From positions 2,802,501-2,866,500 of the forward strand of contig CALNXK010000036.1 in assembly GCA_942486035.1 (NCBI GenBank): 64,000 bases of DNA, given 5' to 3'. Source of the stretch: Porites lobata. Its lineage: Eukaryota; Cnidaria; Anthozoa; Scleractinia; Poritidae. Positions 11,657-23,106 of this stretch are shown one piece after another; position 1 is the stretch's first letter; each line of letters starts with the position of its first letter. The position numbers were made by a program, and so were the translations under genes. The notes beneath the pieces are model-generated. The model searched no databases and was not told the DNA's origin. It saw only the letters and a program-made list of their open reading frames with translations.

Positions 11657-12637
11657 TATTGAGAAAGCTGTTAATAGATATGTTTCTAATGCCATTGGTA
11701 ATACTACAAAACCAGTTGACCCTAAGCCTAAGACTGCTAAACACGATTATAAAATCCCTAATATAGGTCGTTTCGTCGCAGTTGCACAAACTAAATTGCG
11801 ACATTTAGTGAACTATTATTGCGCAAATGTTGACATTAAGTTAGCTTTTTCCACCTTTACTGCTGGGCATTTTTTTCAAAGTGAAAGATTCTGTTACTAA
11901 TGGCCTCCAGTCACGGGTAATTTTTTTCTTGTGCTGGCTGTAATGCCAGTTACATTGGCGAAACTACTGGCCAGTTCTCCACTCGCGTCCTTCAGCTCCT
12001 TGTATCGGACAAGGCTTCTTATGTCTACAAACGCATTGCTTCATCTCTAGCTTACAGAGAATCCTGTCCTGTTTACTATTCCTAATAACTGGATTCTAGT
12101 TAAAGATTAAGAAAGCTATGTATACAGCTATTTCGAGAAAGGTTGTCGGAAAAAGTACACGCGACAATCGCTAAAGGTATTGTGGGTGGTTTTGAGTTCG
12201 CTGTTCTTCACAGAAATTTGAAAGAATGGCACGAGAGGCCATGGACGTATGTTTGCGACAAAAGCAACAAAAGAAGTTTTGACAGCTACAGTACCAGGAA
12301 CGGTGTATTGATCATATCCCATATTACCTTTCGGGATTGTCGCGTGCACAGTTTTGCCGACAACCTTTCTCGAAATAGGGGTATAACGTGGGAGAAACCT
12401 ATTCTAAAACAACAGGTAAAACACTGAAACCTGTCACTTTCCCTGTAGCTTAGCTCTTATTTATGCTGTTTCATTTTCTCTCTTCATTGTAATTCTGTCA
12501 CATTTAGCTTTCATTGAAATCGTTGTAATTAGCATATTCAAATTGTAAATACTACTACAACTGAAGATATTCAGGTTGTAATGAGGTTCTACAACTGAAG
12601 ATGGCATAAGTGTACCGAAACATGTCTTGTAAATTGT
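11657..12637 (+). mobile_element. Penelope-like element, 3' part with GIY-YIG-type endonuclease remnant
   Basis: Starts abruptly inside the CR1-like RT. Codes in two or three frames for the end of a Penelope-like protein: a KLRHLVNYYCANVDIKLAFS stretch, VKDSVTNGLQSRV, then SCAGCNASYIGETTGQFSTR, the region that in this family carries the Cys pair and the Y-I-G-E-T core of the GIY-YIG endonuclease. Frameshifts separate the segments. The 3' end has the CTGAAGATGGC...CCGAAACATGT type of sequence that often ends such elements. It contains a further insertion at 12129-12377. Confidence 0.75.
12129..12377. mobile_element. Short foldback element with ~40-bp terminal inverted repeats
   Basis: Left end TATTTCGAGAAAGGTTGTCG and right end, reverse-complemented, the same, continuing with imperfect identity through CGCGACAATC and AAAGGTA. 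A TA lies at each edge, so a TA target duplication (Tc1/mariner-like) is possible. No coding capacity; open frames on both strands are a side effect of the inverted repeats. It sits within the Penelope-like fragment. Confidence 0.7.
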
Positions 12638-13330
12638 CAAAGTATTTGAAAGAATTATCTATAATCAAACCCTTTGCCTTTTTATAATATTTGTGTCTAA
12701 GCACCAATCTGGATTTCATGCACTCCATTCAACAGTTACAGCCTTAGTAGAAGCAATCGATAGTTGGGCCTATAATATCGATATAGGTAACGTTAACGCT
12801 GTTGTTTTTCTTGACCTTAAGAAAGCGTTTGACACAGTCGATCATGATATCCTATTGTCTAAATTACATCTTTATGGCATATAAGGTGTTACCCATGAGT
12901 AGTTTGCCCTCCATTTAAGCAATCGTACTCAGTTATGTTCAGTGTCAATGGTTCCTTTGAGAATGTTGCACCCTCAAGTGTGGAATTCCCCAAGGAACAA
13001 TATTAGGCCCTCTACTCTTCTCGCTATATATCAATGATTTGCCCAGTGGTCTGTCTCATTCAGAACCAAGAATGCATGCTGATGATACCCATCTGACTTA
13101 TTACAATGGCAATATCCATTCCATTCAATCTTCCCTTGATGAAGACTTGCTCAACATTAATCGCTCGCTTATCGCAAATAAATAAACGTTAAGTATGACT
13201 AAAACTGAATTCGTGTCAATCGATCCAAGGCAAAAGCTTAATAGTTTACCTTCCCTGCCTTCGTTCAATGTAAATACTGTTCCGATCAAACATTTTCTTT
13301 CCACGAAGAAAAAAAAAACCGCACAACTTT
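12638..13330 (+). mobile_element. CR1-like retrotransposon, right part
   Basis: Continuation of the element begun at 11080: KVFERIIYNQ, SKHQSGFHALHSTVTALVEA, VVFLDLKKAFDTVDHDIL, then after a stop and shifts a PQGT-ILGPLLFSLYINDL-like segment and the catalytic box read as MHADDTHLT, where the usual Tyr/Phe is His. Ends in the thumb region near 13330; the C-terminal domain and 3' UTR are missing. Confidence 0.78.
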
Positions 13331-14717
13331 TTATAATAAACAGGGTGCATTGGACACATTCCCCAGGTGAGAGAGGATGGTCAAAAAGGGTTTGAACACT
13401 CAAGTAGTAAAGTGGAAGCACTAAAGAGAAATAATTCCAAAGTCGATAAAAGCGCGATATGAGGATCGTTAAAATAAGGCCATTTGGACCCATAAGACTA
13501 GCTTTCCAGGTGGGAATTTCCCAGTGACGAAAAAGGCGAGGCATAAAAAAACACACGAGCGGAACTGGCAAGGAATATACAAAACACTGCCCCTAATATA
13601 AAATACAGAATTCAGAATCCTCCATCATCTCAAATTGCCAAACTTAAACTGCGGAAGAGTTACCTTAGTTACAAAGATGTTATCTATCACGGTGCAAAAA
13701 AACGATAGACTTAATATCCAAGAGCTTCGATGTTTCCAACAGACTACGTATGGAAGGGGTTCCATACCTACTTCCAAATACTTGGTTAGGATATTGATAT
13801 CGTCTATCAAAAGGGGGGTTTTCCCCGGTATAGGGCTTGACAAACGCATATTATTTTAACACGACAAATTATGTATAATAAGCGGGCCAGTTCCCGTAGG
13901 AAACAAATTACCTTTAAGTAGTGCTGCTTTAGCGACTCACGAACGCTGCACGAATCCCCCAGGAAGGTTGCATGATCACTGTTATTGTAACGCTGCCGGA
14001 GTCTCGAAAAATGACCGCACGAGTCATGCATAAGCTACGCGTTGCGTTGCAGATGAGTTGCACGAGATCTGTTGGTAGTAAATCGTTCGAAGCTATATGG
14101 AGAGACGAGGATTGCTTACGCAGGGCTTCGCAGCGTTGCTTTACAGCTACCTGGAAGCACTGCCGAAATGCATAAGCGACCGTCGATTACGCAGTGATTA
14201 CACAAGGGAAGAAAATATTGGCTGTAAAAATAAATTAATTGCATTTGAGAAATGGGACTTGATTTAACCAGATAGACTACAACCTACATATTTTCTTTTT
14301 ATTAATTTTGTTAAAAACATGTTTGGTGAAATCACAGGTAAAAAGTGTTGAGCATTTGCTGTAGTGAGAGGTAATTGTAATTCTTACGGAAATCACACTA
14401 GTTATCACAGTGCAATGTCAACTGTTGGCGTTTTGCAATCGTTCCATTATGAAAAATGTTCCTTTCAGGTTATTCAGACGCACTGACTACATTATCAAAA
14501 TCCTGATCTTGCTTAAGCAATATATTCTTAGTGTCTGCATCCTCACTTCTTGTTCTTCAATTCAAAAACGCTTTCACTTTCATTAATATATCGAAGGTCG
14601 GCAACGACCCACATCACGTCGTTAGTCAAAGGATTGAGGTCGCACGATGAAAGTATCACTGAGTTTTGTGTTACAGTTGGCGGAAGTATCATGCCAGGAG
14701 GTCTTCAATTTATTCGG
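13331..14717. other. Unassigned sequence
   Basis: No coding or repeat features I can support. Short open frames at 13195-13860 and 13972-14175 have no recognisable domains and occur in both strands. Confidence 0.45.
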
Positions 14718-15448
14718 ATCAAATAAACGGTAAATCGATCAAGTAATTTTGGCAATAAGGAGGCCAAGGATTACCAGCTTCATCAAACCACCAGGCTAGT
14801 CTTGCCTAGGCATCATGGACTTTCATAGTTCCTGGTTCCCCATAGAAATAAAAGATTGAAAAGTGAGTAAATCAAGTGTAAAGTAACAAACCTTCCACTG
14901 GCTTTGACAAAAAAGGGAGCTCTTTGCAGCACGCACATTCCAATTCACTTGAAATGACTGTACATCTTTTACAAACACACTGAAGAATCCGTCCGGCGAC
15001 TTTCAATGCTCAAAGATCGACATTACGAAACTTCTTCCTCCCCTGAATCCACGGTTTCTTCTTCAGCTTCTTCAGAGTACACAGCCTCAAGCTGATAAGG
15101 CTGAAGAGACATCACGATCGCTTCTGCAGGTCACGACGGGAAGCTCGTTGTTTTTAGCAAAAACACCAAAATTGCCTCCAGGCAGTCAGAGCGAGCAACC
15201 TTATTACGTCATCACCCCAGAGAGCCTTGCACGCCAATAAAAATGGCGGACGCGGAAGTTCAAACTTCTATAGGCCTCTTTTGAACGGCAAAAAAAAGTA
15301 ACTATAGGAAACGAATATTTTTCCGTGGGAAAAATATCTTTCGGAAAGAGCATTTTGGTCAATATTTTCTTATTAATAGTGGTGTTATCGTGATAGGAGT
15401 TGTTTGTTCTTTTGTCCATCCAATTCTTTTGTTTCTTTTATTATGCAG
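14718..15448 (+). repeat. Type A unit, upstream intron block (copy 1)
   Basis: About 0.7 kb that recurs upstream of every type A LRR exon (24240-24863, 32815-33479, ~47020-47739, 53430-54168). It contains the ATCAAATAAACGGTAAATCG start, a CTTCTTCAGCTTCTTCA segment and a GATAGGAGTTGTTTG/GATAGGAGTTTTTAG segment just before the exon acceptor. It shows that the exons were duplicated with flanking introns. Confidence 0.75.
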
Positions 15449-15520
15449 ATATCTTCAAGATAACAAAATCCAGAAACTGGAAAAAGGAACGTTCTCAGGT
15501 CTGAATTTGCTACAGCTATT
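15449..15520 (+). CDS. LRR exon, type A copy 1 (72 nt, phase 2-2)
   Basis: Acceptor TTTATTATGCAG, donor GTAAGTTGT. Codes for YLQDNKIQKLEKGTFSGLNL and four more residues, a canonical 24-residue LRR. Phase 2 on both sides. It belongs to the A1 unit, which is the one followed by recognisable transmembrane and cytoplasmic exons at 18138 and 18350. The intron after it holds a 1.4-kb insertion at 15775-17205. Confidence 0.85.
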
Positions 15521-15774
15521 GTAAGTTGTACTCGTTAAAGTGCTCTTTATTTATTTGAATTTTTTGTTGTTCTTGGCCTTTGCATTGGAGTTAATGTTAG
15601 AGTAATGTAAAGTAAAGCACTATCATCACTATACTACACTATCAATCCATGAGTCTGCCGACTTTAATGTGTTACCGGACTCAGTTGGTAAAATCAGTCC
15701 GGCTTTCTTCGTTTAATGCTTTTGTTTGCTTTTGTGTTTTTGTTATCTCAGTGAGGAATTCAATTGCGATTTTT

Positions 15775-17205
15775 TATTTAAGCAATAGACCACACTTTCT
15801 ATGGGTTTACCGGCGTGATAACCCACTTGGGATGTTGGGAGAACACGAGAAAAGCTTGTAAATCACTCGCCTTCGGCTCGTGATTTACAAGCTTTTCGCG
15901 TGTTCTCCCAACATCCCAAGTGGGTTATCACGCCGGTAAACCCATAGAAAGTGTGGTCTATTGCTTTTATAAAATAACTTTTAGTAGAATGGAGTCTTTT
16001 AGGTAAAAAATATGGTTTTAGTACCGTGATCAAGTCATGTCTTCTCTCTAAAGTCATCATAAGCCAATCATGACTCACGATTTAATAGCGCTGAACTTTC
16101 TCAAAACTCAGTTCAGTCAAACAACAAACAGCAGCACTTCAAAACACGAGTTTTTGCACTCATTACATGATAACTTATGAAAGCTGTTTTACAGGAAAAG
16201 TTAACATTTATTCATGCTAACGTACAATGAAAGAATACGTTCATGGTTTGTTTACTACAGAAGTAGAAATTAATTGAACATCAGACTGTACGCAGCTGTA
16301 TTTTGCTGAGTCGATCCGTAAGAATTTCGTGCTTACAGACAGAACTGGCAGCTATTGTAATGGCGGACTTCATTCACATTTTACAAGCCGCAGTGGTTTA
16401 AGATCTGTTTTCTGGACTTCATTATGATTAAGAAATGCTGTCGTAACGACGTGTCTGCATTTGCGAAGTTGTCGCATGTAACTTTATATGCACGTACAGC
16501 GACCGATGGAAATATGTCAGTGGTGGAGAAAGGTTTCTTTGCCGTAGCCACATATTGGCGTTAATATTTGTCGATTTGTAAAGTCAGGTGGTTTGAGGTA
16601 GGTTATGGTATCGATATCACCGAATAATTTGTGCAAAGGTTGGAAAAGACCAGCCCGAAACTCTGACATCTTTCATCATCGTTGGCAGCTTGTTTACAAC
16701 CTACAGCGGTCGATTTTGTACCATATCTTGATCAGAGATCTCTTTTTGGAACAATTTCTTTCATTAAGGAATTTAATTTTGACATAAAATAAATCAAGAA
16801 TGCTAAAACTATCCGTTTTGTTGCTGGTTGGCACTTGCTTAAGTTCTCCTAGAGACTTTCTAAACCAGAAATTCACACAGTTGTTGTCTTTCTCTGCGAT
16901 TTGGCATCGTCGTGAAATGTAAACTTCTTTCCAGCTTTGTACTTTATAACTTCTAAAGCTATGGCAGTCGCGAATTGTGACCCTCAGTAATAAAATGTGG
17001 AAACCAACGCTTTTAATATTAAGAGGGGCTGGGTAAGTAACTTGTTCTGTTTTTCAGCCTTTCTAAAATCGTTGTTTGCAGATCAATAGCGGGTTTTGTT
17101 TATAGCTCGTGGTCCGCATGCCTTTTTCTATGGGTTTACCGGTATAATAGACCATAGGTTTTTGACCAATCAGATCACGCGTACTATCTTAGTTATTTTA
17201 TAAAT
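15775..17205. mobile_element. Insertion specific to the A1 unit, with a near-perfect 185-bp palindrome at one end
   Basis: Alignment by eye to the other A units (for example near 33805) shows unbroken sequence there where A1 has about 1.4 kb extra. A CTATGGGTTTACCGG motif occurs near both borders (15798, again in reverse in the palindrome, and 17128), which suggests one element with partly inverted ends. No ORF of note. The exact target duplication is unclear because the flanks are AT-rich. Confidence 0.5.
15781..15965. repeat. Near-perfect palindrome, ~86-bp arms and 13-bp loop
   Basis: Arms 15781-15866 and 15880-15965 are reverse complements with about one mismatch (AACACGAG against AACACGCG). 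The transcript of either strand would fold into a long hairpin. It is part of the A1-specific insertion. Confidence 0.85.
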
Positions 17206-17218
17206 TCAAATAACCCAC

Positions 17219-17406
17219 ATAGTGTGCGGTACAGACTCTTTATCTCAAATATCCAAATTGAAATTACAGAAGAAGATTATTTAGGGCGATATCAATTAGG
17301 GATTAAAAGTAGAGGATCGGAAGAGAAAGCGGGTATATGTTTTCACAGGATTTCCACCTTCCAGATGAATGTTTTGCACATCAGTGACAGAGAAAAGAGA
17401 AGATAA
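17219..17406 (+). other. Unit-conserved short ORF (copy 1)
   Basis: Open frame coding for YLGRYQLGIKSRGSEEKAG and a further ~30 residues. The same stretch follows every type A LRR exon. It is open in copies 1, 2 (25412-25549) and 5 (54480-54713) and stopped in copies 3 (about 33889) and 4 (about 48160). An acceptor-like CATAG precedes it in all copies. It might be an exon between the LRR and the membrane exon, but with broken copies and few cysteines the case is weak. Confidence 0.25.
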
Positions 17407-18137
17407 TAAACTTTAGCCTCGTCGGCTTTTAACTTTTGATTATTTAGCTTCATGTTTCAAAATTCAAATTTTAGCAAAGAAACACAAAACTGTTTTTGGA
17501 TTCATAAATTTCCGCGAGAAACACCCTGGGCAGTGCCGCAACCAATGTTTGCAATATATAGTTACAGTTACCACCGGTTAATCAGTTACCTGCTTGGAGA
17601 TAATTGACTAATCTGTAGGTTGCACGCGCAATGCATGATTTTCAATGTCCGGCTGTGTTTCGTGTAATGGTATGTTTGTCATTGTTCTCTTCAAAACATT
17701 GTATGACGTGCATCTGTTCAGGTTTATTTTATTGTGTTGCCATTGTTAGTCTATCCTTACTTAGAACTTGACATTGAACAAGATGAAGTATTTACGGTGT
17801 GAGCTGGAGGGGGTCCAAAAAAGGGCATTGTCAATGAAGCCAATGTTTGAATAATGCAGAATTATTTTAACGTTTTAGAGTCTTATGACCTTTTCGTATG
17901 GGCGGCCTTTAGTTCAAGGGTTGTTTGTTGTTGGTGGTGATTTTCCTTTCACTCGTGAATTTGATGGTCGGCAGCATTTGATCAAGGAAATATGGTGTTG
18001 CGTGAAAAAAATTACTGAGATTGTTGTAAGCATAAAGTCATTCATCACATGCGGAGAATGATGTTCGTGCAAATAAATTGCTTTAAAATATGCTTGACGC
18101 ATATTTGCACATAAAAAATTTAAAATGGTTTCTCCAG

Positions 18138-18233
18138 GCCTGGTCCTGCTAGCTCGCCATCAAGACACTGTCATCATCGTCTCCGGTGTCATCATCTTTG
18201 TAGCCGGTGTAACTACCATCTTCTGCAGGAAAA
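18138..18233 (+). CDS. Transmembrane exon, copy 1 (96 nt, phase 1-1)
   Basis: Acceptor TTTCTCCAG, donor-like A|GTAACC. Reading in phase 1 gives GLVLLARHQDTVIIVSGVII followed by FVAGVTTIFCRKK: an uninterrupted hydrophobic span of about 20 residues followed by a basic stop-transfer cluster, as in a single-pass type I receptor. The last base of this exon (A) joins AA at the start of the exon at 18350 to form Lys, giving RKKR. Copies at 34764 and 55296. This copy is intact; its partner exon is not. Confidence 0.72.
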
Positions 18234-18349
18234 GTAACCCTCATCTTTTTTCACCACACACGGAGGGATGACACTCCGGATTTTTTTCCAAAGATATAAC
18301 GAAATGACCTTAAAATAAAGAAACAATAATTGATTGATTTTTGTCATAG

Positions 18350-18468
18350 AAAGAATTATTAGTGCATGCTAGTTTACTGCTGATGATCTCAGACATGTTA
18401 GGACCTTGTCTAGTTTTGAACCTCAAGTATTCCCCTATTCCCACCCTGAGTCTTGTGTTACAGGGAAG
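18350..18468 (+). pseudogene. Cytoplasmic-segment exon, copy 1, with premature stop
   Basis: Acceptor TTTTTGTCATAG, donor AAG|GTAGAC. Frame set by the preceding exon gives RIISAC and then TAG at 18370-18372, where the two other copies have CAG. Downstream the frame remains open and reads DDLRHVRTLSSFEPQVF. So one C-to-T change cuts the intracellular tail to a few residues after the membrane span. In phase 1, out phase 0. Confidence 0.6.
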
Positions 18469-18551
18469 GTAGACGTCAATTTCTTATAATAGGGACCTTA
18501 AGCCAAGGTGTTCTAGAGCGATGCACGTCAGCCAGAAGGCGTCTATAAAAT

Positions 18552-18706
18552 TCTTTCAATTTTGCAAAATGAAAATCTGGATTCTGTGGATAACGTGATA
18601 CTAGAAGGAGATCCAAATTGTCTATTCGATCCATTACTCCACATAAAAGGCGGTGCAAGTACAAAAAGTAAGTCAGTTATCTCTTGTATCGACGGTTTCA
18701 AAAGTT
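18552..18706 (+). mobile_element. Tx1/L1-like element, copy I, endonuclease fragment
   Basis: Codes for DNVILEGDPNCLFDPLLHIK, the region around the G-D-x-N-C endonuclease motif of L1/Tx1-type elements, with Pro in place of the usual Phe. It is split from its continuation at 23107 by the TTAA-flanked element. The same junction from this region straight to the C-terminal region occurs in copy II at about 31410, so most of the RT was lost before the copies separated. Confidence 0.7.
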
Positions 18707-21028
18707 TTAAGAGAGTGTCTCTGTCAGAGCGGTCCGGTCGATTTTGCTTGAGACACAGATTTAGCTCATTTCTAGTGTGTTGTAAGACATTCATGTACCT
18801 GTACTAAAACCACAATCCGTTTGATCGGATCTCTTTATTTTTCAGAGTTTTACGGAAATTAAATTTCACTCGAGCGAAGGCCTGTCGTGACACTTTTCAA
18901 GACTTTAATTTGACAATTTACAAAAAAGTACGGGACTCAGCAAAAATCAAATACCACAGACATGTATAATAACTCTGTCTTATCCATCGAGGCGACTTTC
19001 GTGAACATCACGTTTCAATCAAGCAAACAGGAAGACTTGAACGACACCTTATCGGTTCGCTTAAGTCACACACGCGAAAACCGATCAAATTCAAGGTACA
19101 TATTTGAAAAAGTGAGGCGTTCTTAACTGATCCAACTAATATAGCTAGGAAGTAAGTGCCATAAATCGAGCAGGTAGATCTAAAACAGTCAGAAATACAT
19201 ACGAAAGCATTCAAATGAACTTCACTTTCAATTCAGGGGGCAAAATTTGAAATTGTTTGTTAAACCTACCATTCCTACATCCCCATGCGACCATTTCTTC
19301 CAACAATTCAAACACTACAACTAGTGACCACTAGTGTTCGAATTTCCCGTGTCGATTCCACCGTAAGAAATAACCTGTGCCACCCAAGCTTCGACTCGAA
19401 TGTGAAGTACGAATCAAACAACAGAACTGCGTCATCTTCGAGGCCATATCACGCTGGTATTTTGATTTTCTGATCGACAAGAACGGTGATCAGGAGGTGA
19501 TCGCCATGTTTACCTCATAAACGTGACCGCTGACCAGCCGCTGAATGAAAACAGTACGGCGCAGGGTGGTGTGGGTGGCGGACTTATCGTCATAAGATAT
19601 CCGAATACACGCTAAAAAAGCTTTAGGACTCTCAGTCTAAACAGTGAAGGCATGCTTCGTGGTACAGACAAGTTTTATTTTATTCTCGTAACTTTTTCTT
19701 TTAAATTAGAACTGGTATTAATTAAAAGAGTTATTTAAATATTTTTAACCGAGGTACCCATATGACCTTTTCGCTTGTCCTCAGTGGTATAAAATAAGGT
19801 GTCTTTTCTTCCAGAACCTTTTATTTATGCGTTATTGCACGGAATGAACACTATACTTAGAAGGTTTGTTCTAAATCATTTTTGCTGTTCGCAAGAATGT
19901 ATGCAAAATCATAGCTTTATACAAAGCTGACTCTAAAATATGATTTTCCGTAACGGTAACCAATGTCATTTAGGTAAGGTGTTAATAAAACTAGCAATGT
20001 ACAATTTTTAACGTTTTCCAGTTATAAGCCTGACATACAATTGTCAAGTGAACTATGTTAGTTTCAGCTCATTCCTTGATTCGATGTGACCTTTTATCAC
20101 TAAACCCCATTCTTTTCATTTGCAATTTTCCTGTACTTTTTTTTTTCATATGACAACGACAAAGAGTATTATAAGTAAACCGATTTTTTGGTGTACCACG
20201 CTTATTACATTGTATATTCAAATACATACAAAAGGCTGGCTAAATAAGCCCCTCCCCCTGCTCCTAATTTTTTGGGTTGCCTTCGCCCCATGCCTCTGCA
20301 CGACTCCCTGTCGGCTAAACGGAAATTTGAAAGACTGCTATGCAGGACACATTTTCTTTTTCATTTTCATTTACCCTCTACAATTTTTATAAGTATGTAA
20401 AGATATAAAAAAACGCAAAGGTTTTTACAAGTAAACTGTTTTTTTTTTTTGGACCACTGTTAATATATACATATACTTTTTTCTCGCAAAATGGTGGCTA
20501 AAACGGCTGAATATATACCTACTTGGAAATAAAATGATGCTGTTTGGTTTCCCGTTAAAACATTGCGTGAGAGTGACGCGTGTCTGTTCAAATTGTTACA
20601 AAACCACCTCACATGAAGCAAAAGAGAAAAAAGTGTAATTTTTATAGCCAACTTACAATCTCTCCATTATAGACAGCTACAAGGGCCATTGGCTCACTGC
20701 TTGATGGTGTAATTATCCTTCCACTGAGCACTGGAATTCATGGGTCATTTCCTTTATTTTTGACATTAGAACAGCTTTGAAATCTCTAGATTTAAGCTGG
20801 TTTGAAAAATCCTCATCCCTTACCCTTTCAGAAGACGACAGTACCAATGTTATCGAGAGACAGGGTAGCGAACCTTTCCAGTCGAATTTAAGTGAAGGAT
20901 GGGCACTTCATAAGCCAAATGGTGTCGCTGTTCGCTTCTAAGAGAAAGTAAGGCAGTATCTCACCTTCAAGTTTGAAATTGGTGAGCAATCTGGAAGGAA
21001 AGAGGATCTGCGACAAGTCTCGCAAGAT

Positions 21029-21410
21029 ATGAGGAAAACGAAGGGGGAAAACGGGGAGGGCCTCTTTTCCCGGGAAGAGTGGCTAACCACAGCCCAAATA
21101 CAAGGATTTTTCTTCCGTTTGTCCTCCTCGAGATGGAGACGGGCAGGTTCGTCCTCGAGCACCGCGGTTGACGATAAATCTGACGAGGAAGAAGTGAATC
21201 ACACGACCACCGTCGAATCAGTTGTAACAGAAATTGGCTTAACGCATCCGATTGTCTATGACATTTATGACTTGTGACTACGTCAAGGAGCAAAAATTGA
21301 ACTATTTTACTGTTTCCATGCTTAAGGAAATCTGTACTTTCTTCGAGCTCCCTTTTAAATGGGAGTCGTGCAGAGGCATGGGGCGAAGGCAACCCAAAAA
21401 ATTAGGAGCA
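21029..21410 (+). pseudogene. Decayed SAP-like ORF in the centre of the TTAA element
   Basis: Frame 21029-21277 reads FSREEWLTTAQIQGFFFRLS, a Ser/Arg and acidic linker and THPIVYDIYDL; a frameshift follows and the adjacent frame continues DYVKEQKLNYFTVSMLKEIC, TFFELPF before the right inverted arm begins. The helix-rich L-K-E-I-C segment resembles SAP-type DNA-binding motifs found in cnidarian repeat proteins. The frame runs into the inverted arm, so the 3' part of the original gene was replaced. The function as transposase partner is inference. Confidence 0.4.
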
Positions 21411-22359
21411 GGAGGAGGAGCTTATTTAGCCGGCCTTTTGTATGTATTTGTATATACAATGTGATAAGCGTGGTACACCAAAAAATCAGTTTACTTATTA
21501 AACTCTTTGTCGTTGTCACATGAAAAAAAAAGTACAGGAAAATTGCAAATGAAAAGAATGGGGTTTAGTGATAAAAGGTCACATCGAATCAAGGAATGAG
21601 CTGAAACTAACATAGTTCACTTGACAATTGTATGTCAGGCTTATAACTGGAAAACGTTAAAAATTGTACATTGCTAGTTTTATTAACACCTTACCTAAAT
21701 GACATTGGTTACTGTTACGGAAAATCATATTTTAGAGTCAGCTTTGTATAAAGCAACGATTTTGCATACATTCTTGCGAACAGCAAAAATGACTTAGAAC
21801 AAACCTTCTAAGTATAGTGTTCATTCCGTGCAATAACGCATAAATAAAAGGTTCTGGAAGAAAAGACACCTTATTTTATACCACTGAGGACAAGCAAAAA
21901 GGTCATATGGGTACCTTGGTTAAAAATATTTAAATAACTCTTTTAATTAATACCAGTTCTAATTTAAAAGAAAAAGTTACGAGAATAAAATAAAACTTGT
22001 CTGTACCACGAAGCATGCCTTCACTGTTTAGACTGAGAGTCCTAAAGCTTTTTTAGCGTGTATTCGAATATCTTATGACGATAAGTCCGCCACCCACACC
22101 ACACCGCGGCGTTTTCACTCAGCAGCTGGTCAGCGGTCACGTTTTTGAGGTAAACATGGCGATCACCTCCTGATCACCGTTCTTGTCGATCAGAAAATCA
22201 AAATACCAGCGTGATATGGCCTCGAAGATGACGCAGTTCTGTTGTTTGATTCGTACTTCACATTCGAGTCGAAGCTTGGGTGGCACAGGTTATTTCTTAC
22301 GGTGGAATCGACAAGGGAAATTCGAACACTAGTGGTCACTAGTTGTAGTGTTTGAATTG

Positions 22360-22660
22360 TTGGAAGAAATGGTCGCATGGGGATGTAGGAATGGTAGGTT
22401 TAACAAACAATTTCAAATTTTGCCCCCTGAATTGAAAGTGAAGTTCATTTGAATGCTTTCGTATGTATTTCTGACTGTTTTAGATCTACCTGCTCGATTT
22501 ATATCTGCTACGCTTCATGTTGACAAGTTCCTCAAAATGGCGGCAAAACTTGGAGATTGCCGAAAATTAGGTAAGTTCACGGAGTTATAAAGTTGTAGTA
22601 AAGGTCGGGCCGCAAAGTTTTTTTCTGTAGTTACCTTTTCTATGGCACCTACGTCCTAGC
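22360..22660 (+). other. Right-arm segment with no full counterpart in the left arm
   Basis: About 155 bp (around 22498-22655) containing AAAATGGCGGCAAAACTTGG and a GTAAGT occur only in the right arm; the left arm is deleted at the matching point (near 19150). It could be a coding start with a donor site, but the frame is short. No claim of function. Confidence 0.3.
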
Positions 22661-23106
22661 TATATTAGTTGGATCAGTTAAGAACGCCTCACTTTTTCAA
22701 AAATGTACCTTGAATTTGATCGGTTTTCGCGTGTGTGACTTAAGCGAACCGATAAGGTGTCGTTCAAGTCTTCCTGTTTGCTTGATTGAAACGTGATGTT
22801 CACGAAAGTCGCCTCGATGGGCAAGATAGAGTTAATATACATGGCTGCGGTATTTGTTTTTTGCTGAGTCCCGTAGTTTGTTGTAAATTGTCCGGCAAAG
22901 TTGCCTTAAATTAACGTCTTGAAAAGTGTCACGACAGGCCTTCGCTCGAGTGAAATTTAATTTCCGTAAAACTCTGAAAAATAAAGAGATCCGATCAAAC
23001 GGATTGTGGTTTTAGTACAGGTACATGAATGTCTTACAACACACAAGGAATGAGCTAAATCTCAAGGAAAGTCGACCGGACCGCTCTTACAGAGACACTC
23101 TCTTAA

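Larger units (their letters stand above)
18711..23102. mobile_element. 4.4-kb DNA transposon with ~1.6-kb inverted arms and TTAA target duplication
   Basis: The ends are GAGAGTGTCTCTGT and its reverse complement, flanked by TTAA at 18707-18710 and 23103-23106. Removing the element and one TTAA restores a sequence that aligns base for base with Tx1 copy II at 31398-31420 (there ATAA instead of TTAA), so the borders are exact. Left arm about 18711-20307, right arm about 21362-23102; the right arm has an additional ~155 bp at about 22498-22655. The unique centre (about 20308-21361) holds a decayed coding region. TTAA duplication is typical of piggyBac and Kolobok; the purine-rich ends do not look like the usual piggyBac start, so a Kolobok-like origin is my preferred guess. 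Confidence 0.82.

Noticed and set aside
12128..12427. Mirror-image open frames on + and - strands (HATIAKGI / HATIPKGN)
   Set aside because: Consequence of the inverted repeats of the foldback element at 12129-12377.
19285..22378. Identical 62-codon ORFs starting MRPFLPTIQTL on opposite strands
   Set aside because: They are the two arms of the same inverted repeat, so the repeated ORF is not independent evidence of coding; the frame has no known motif.
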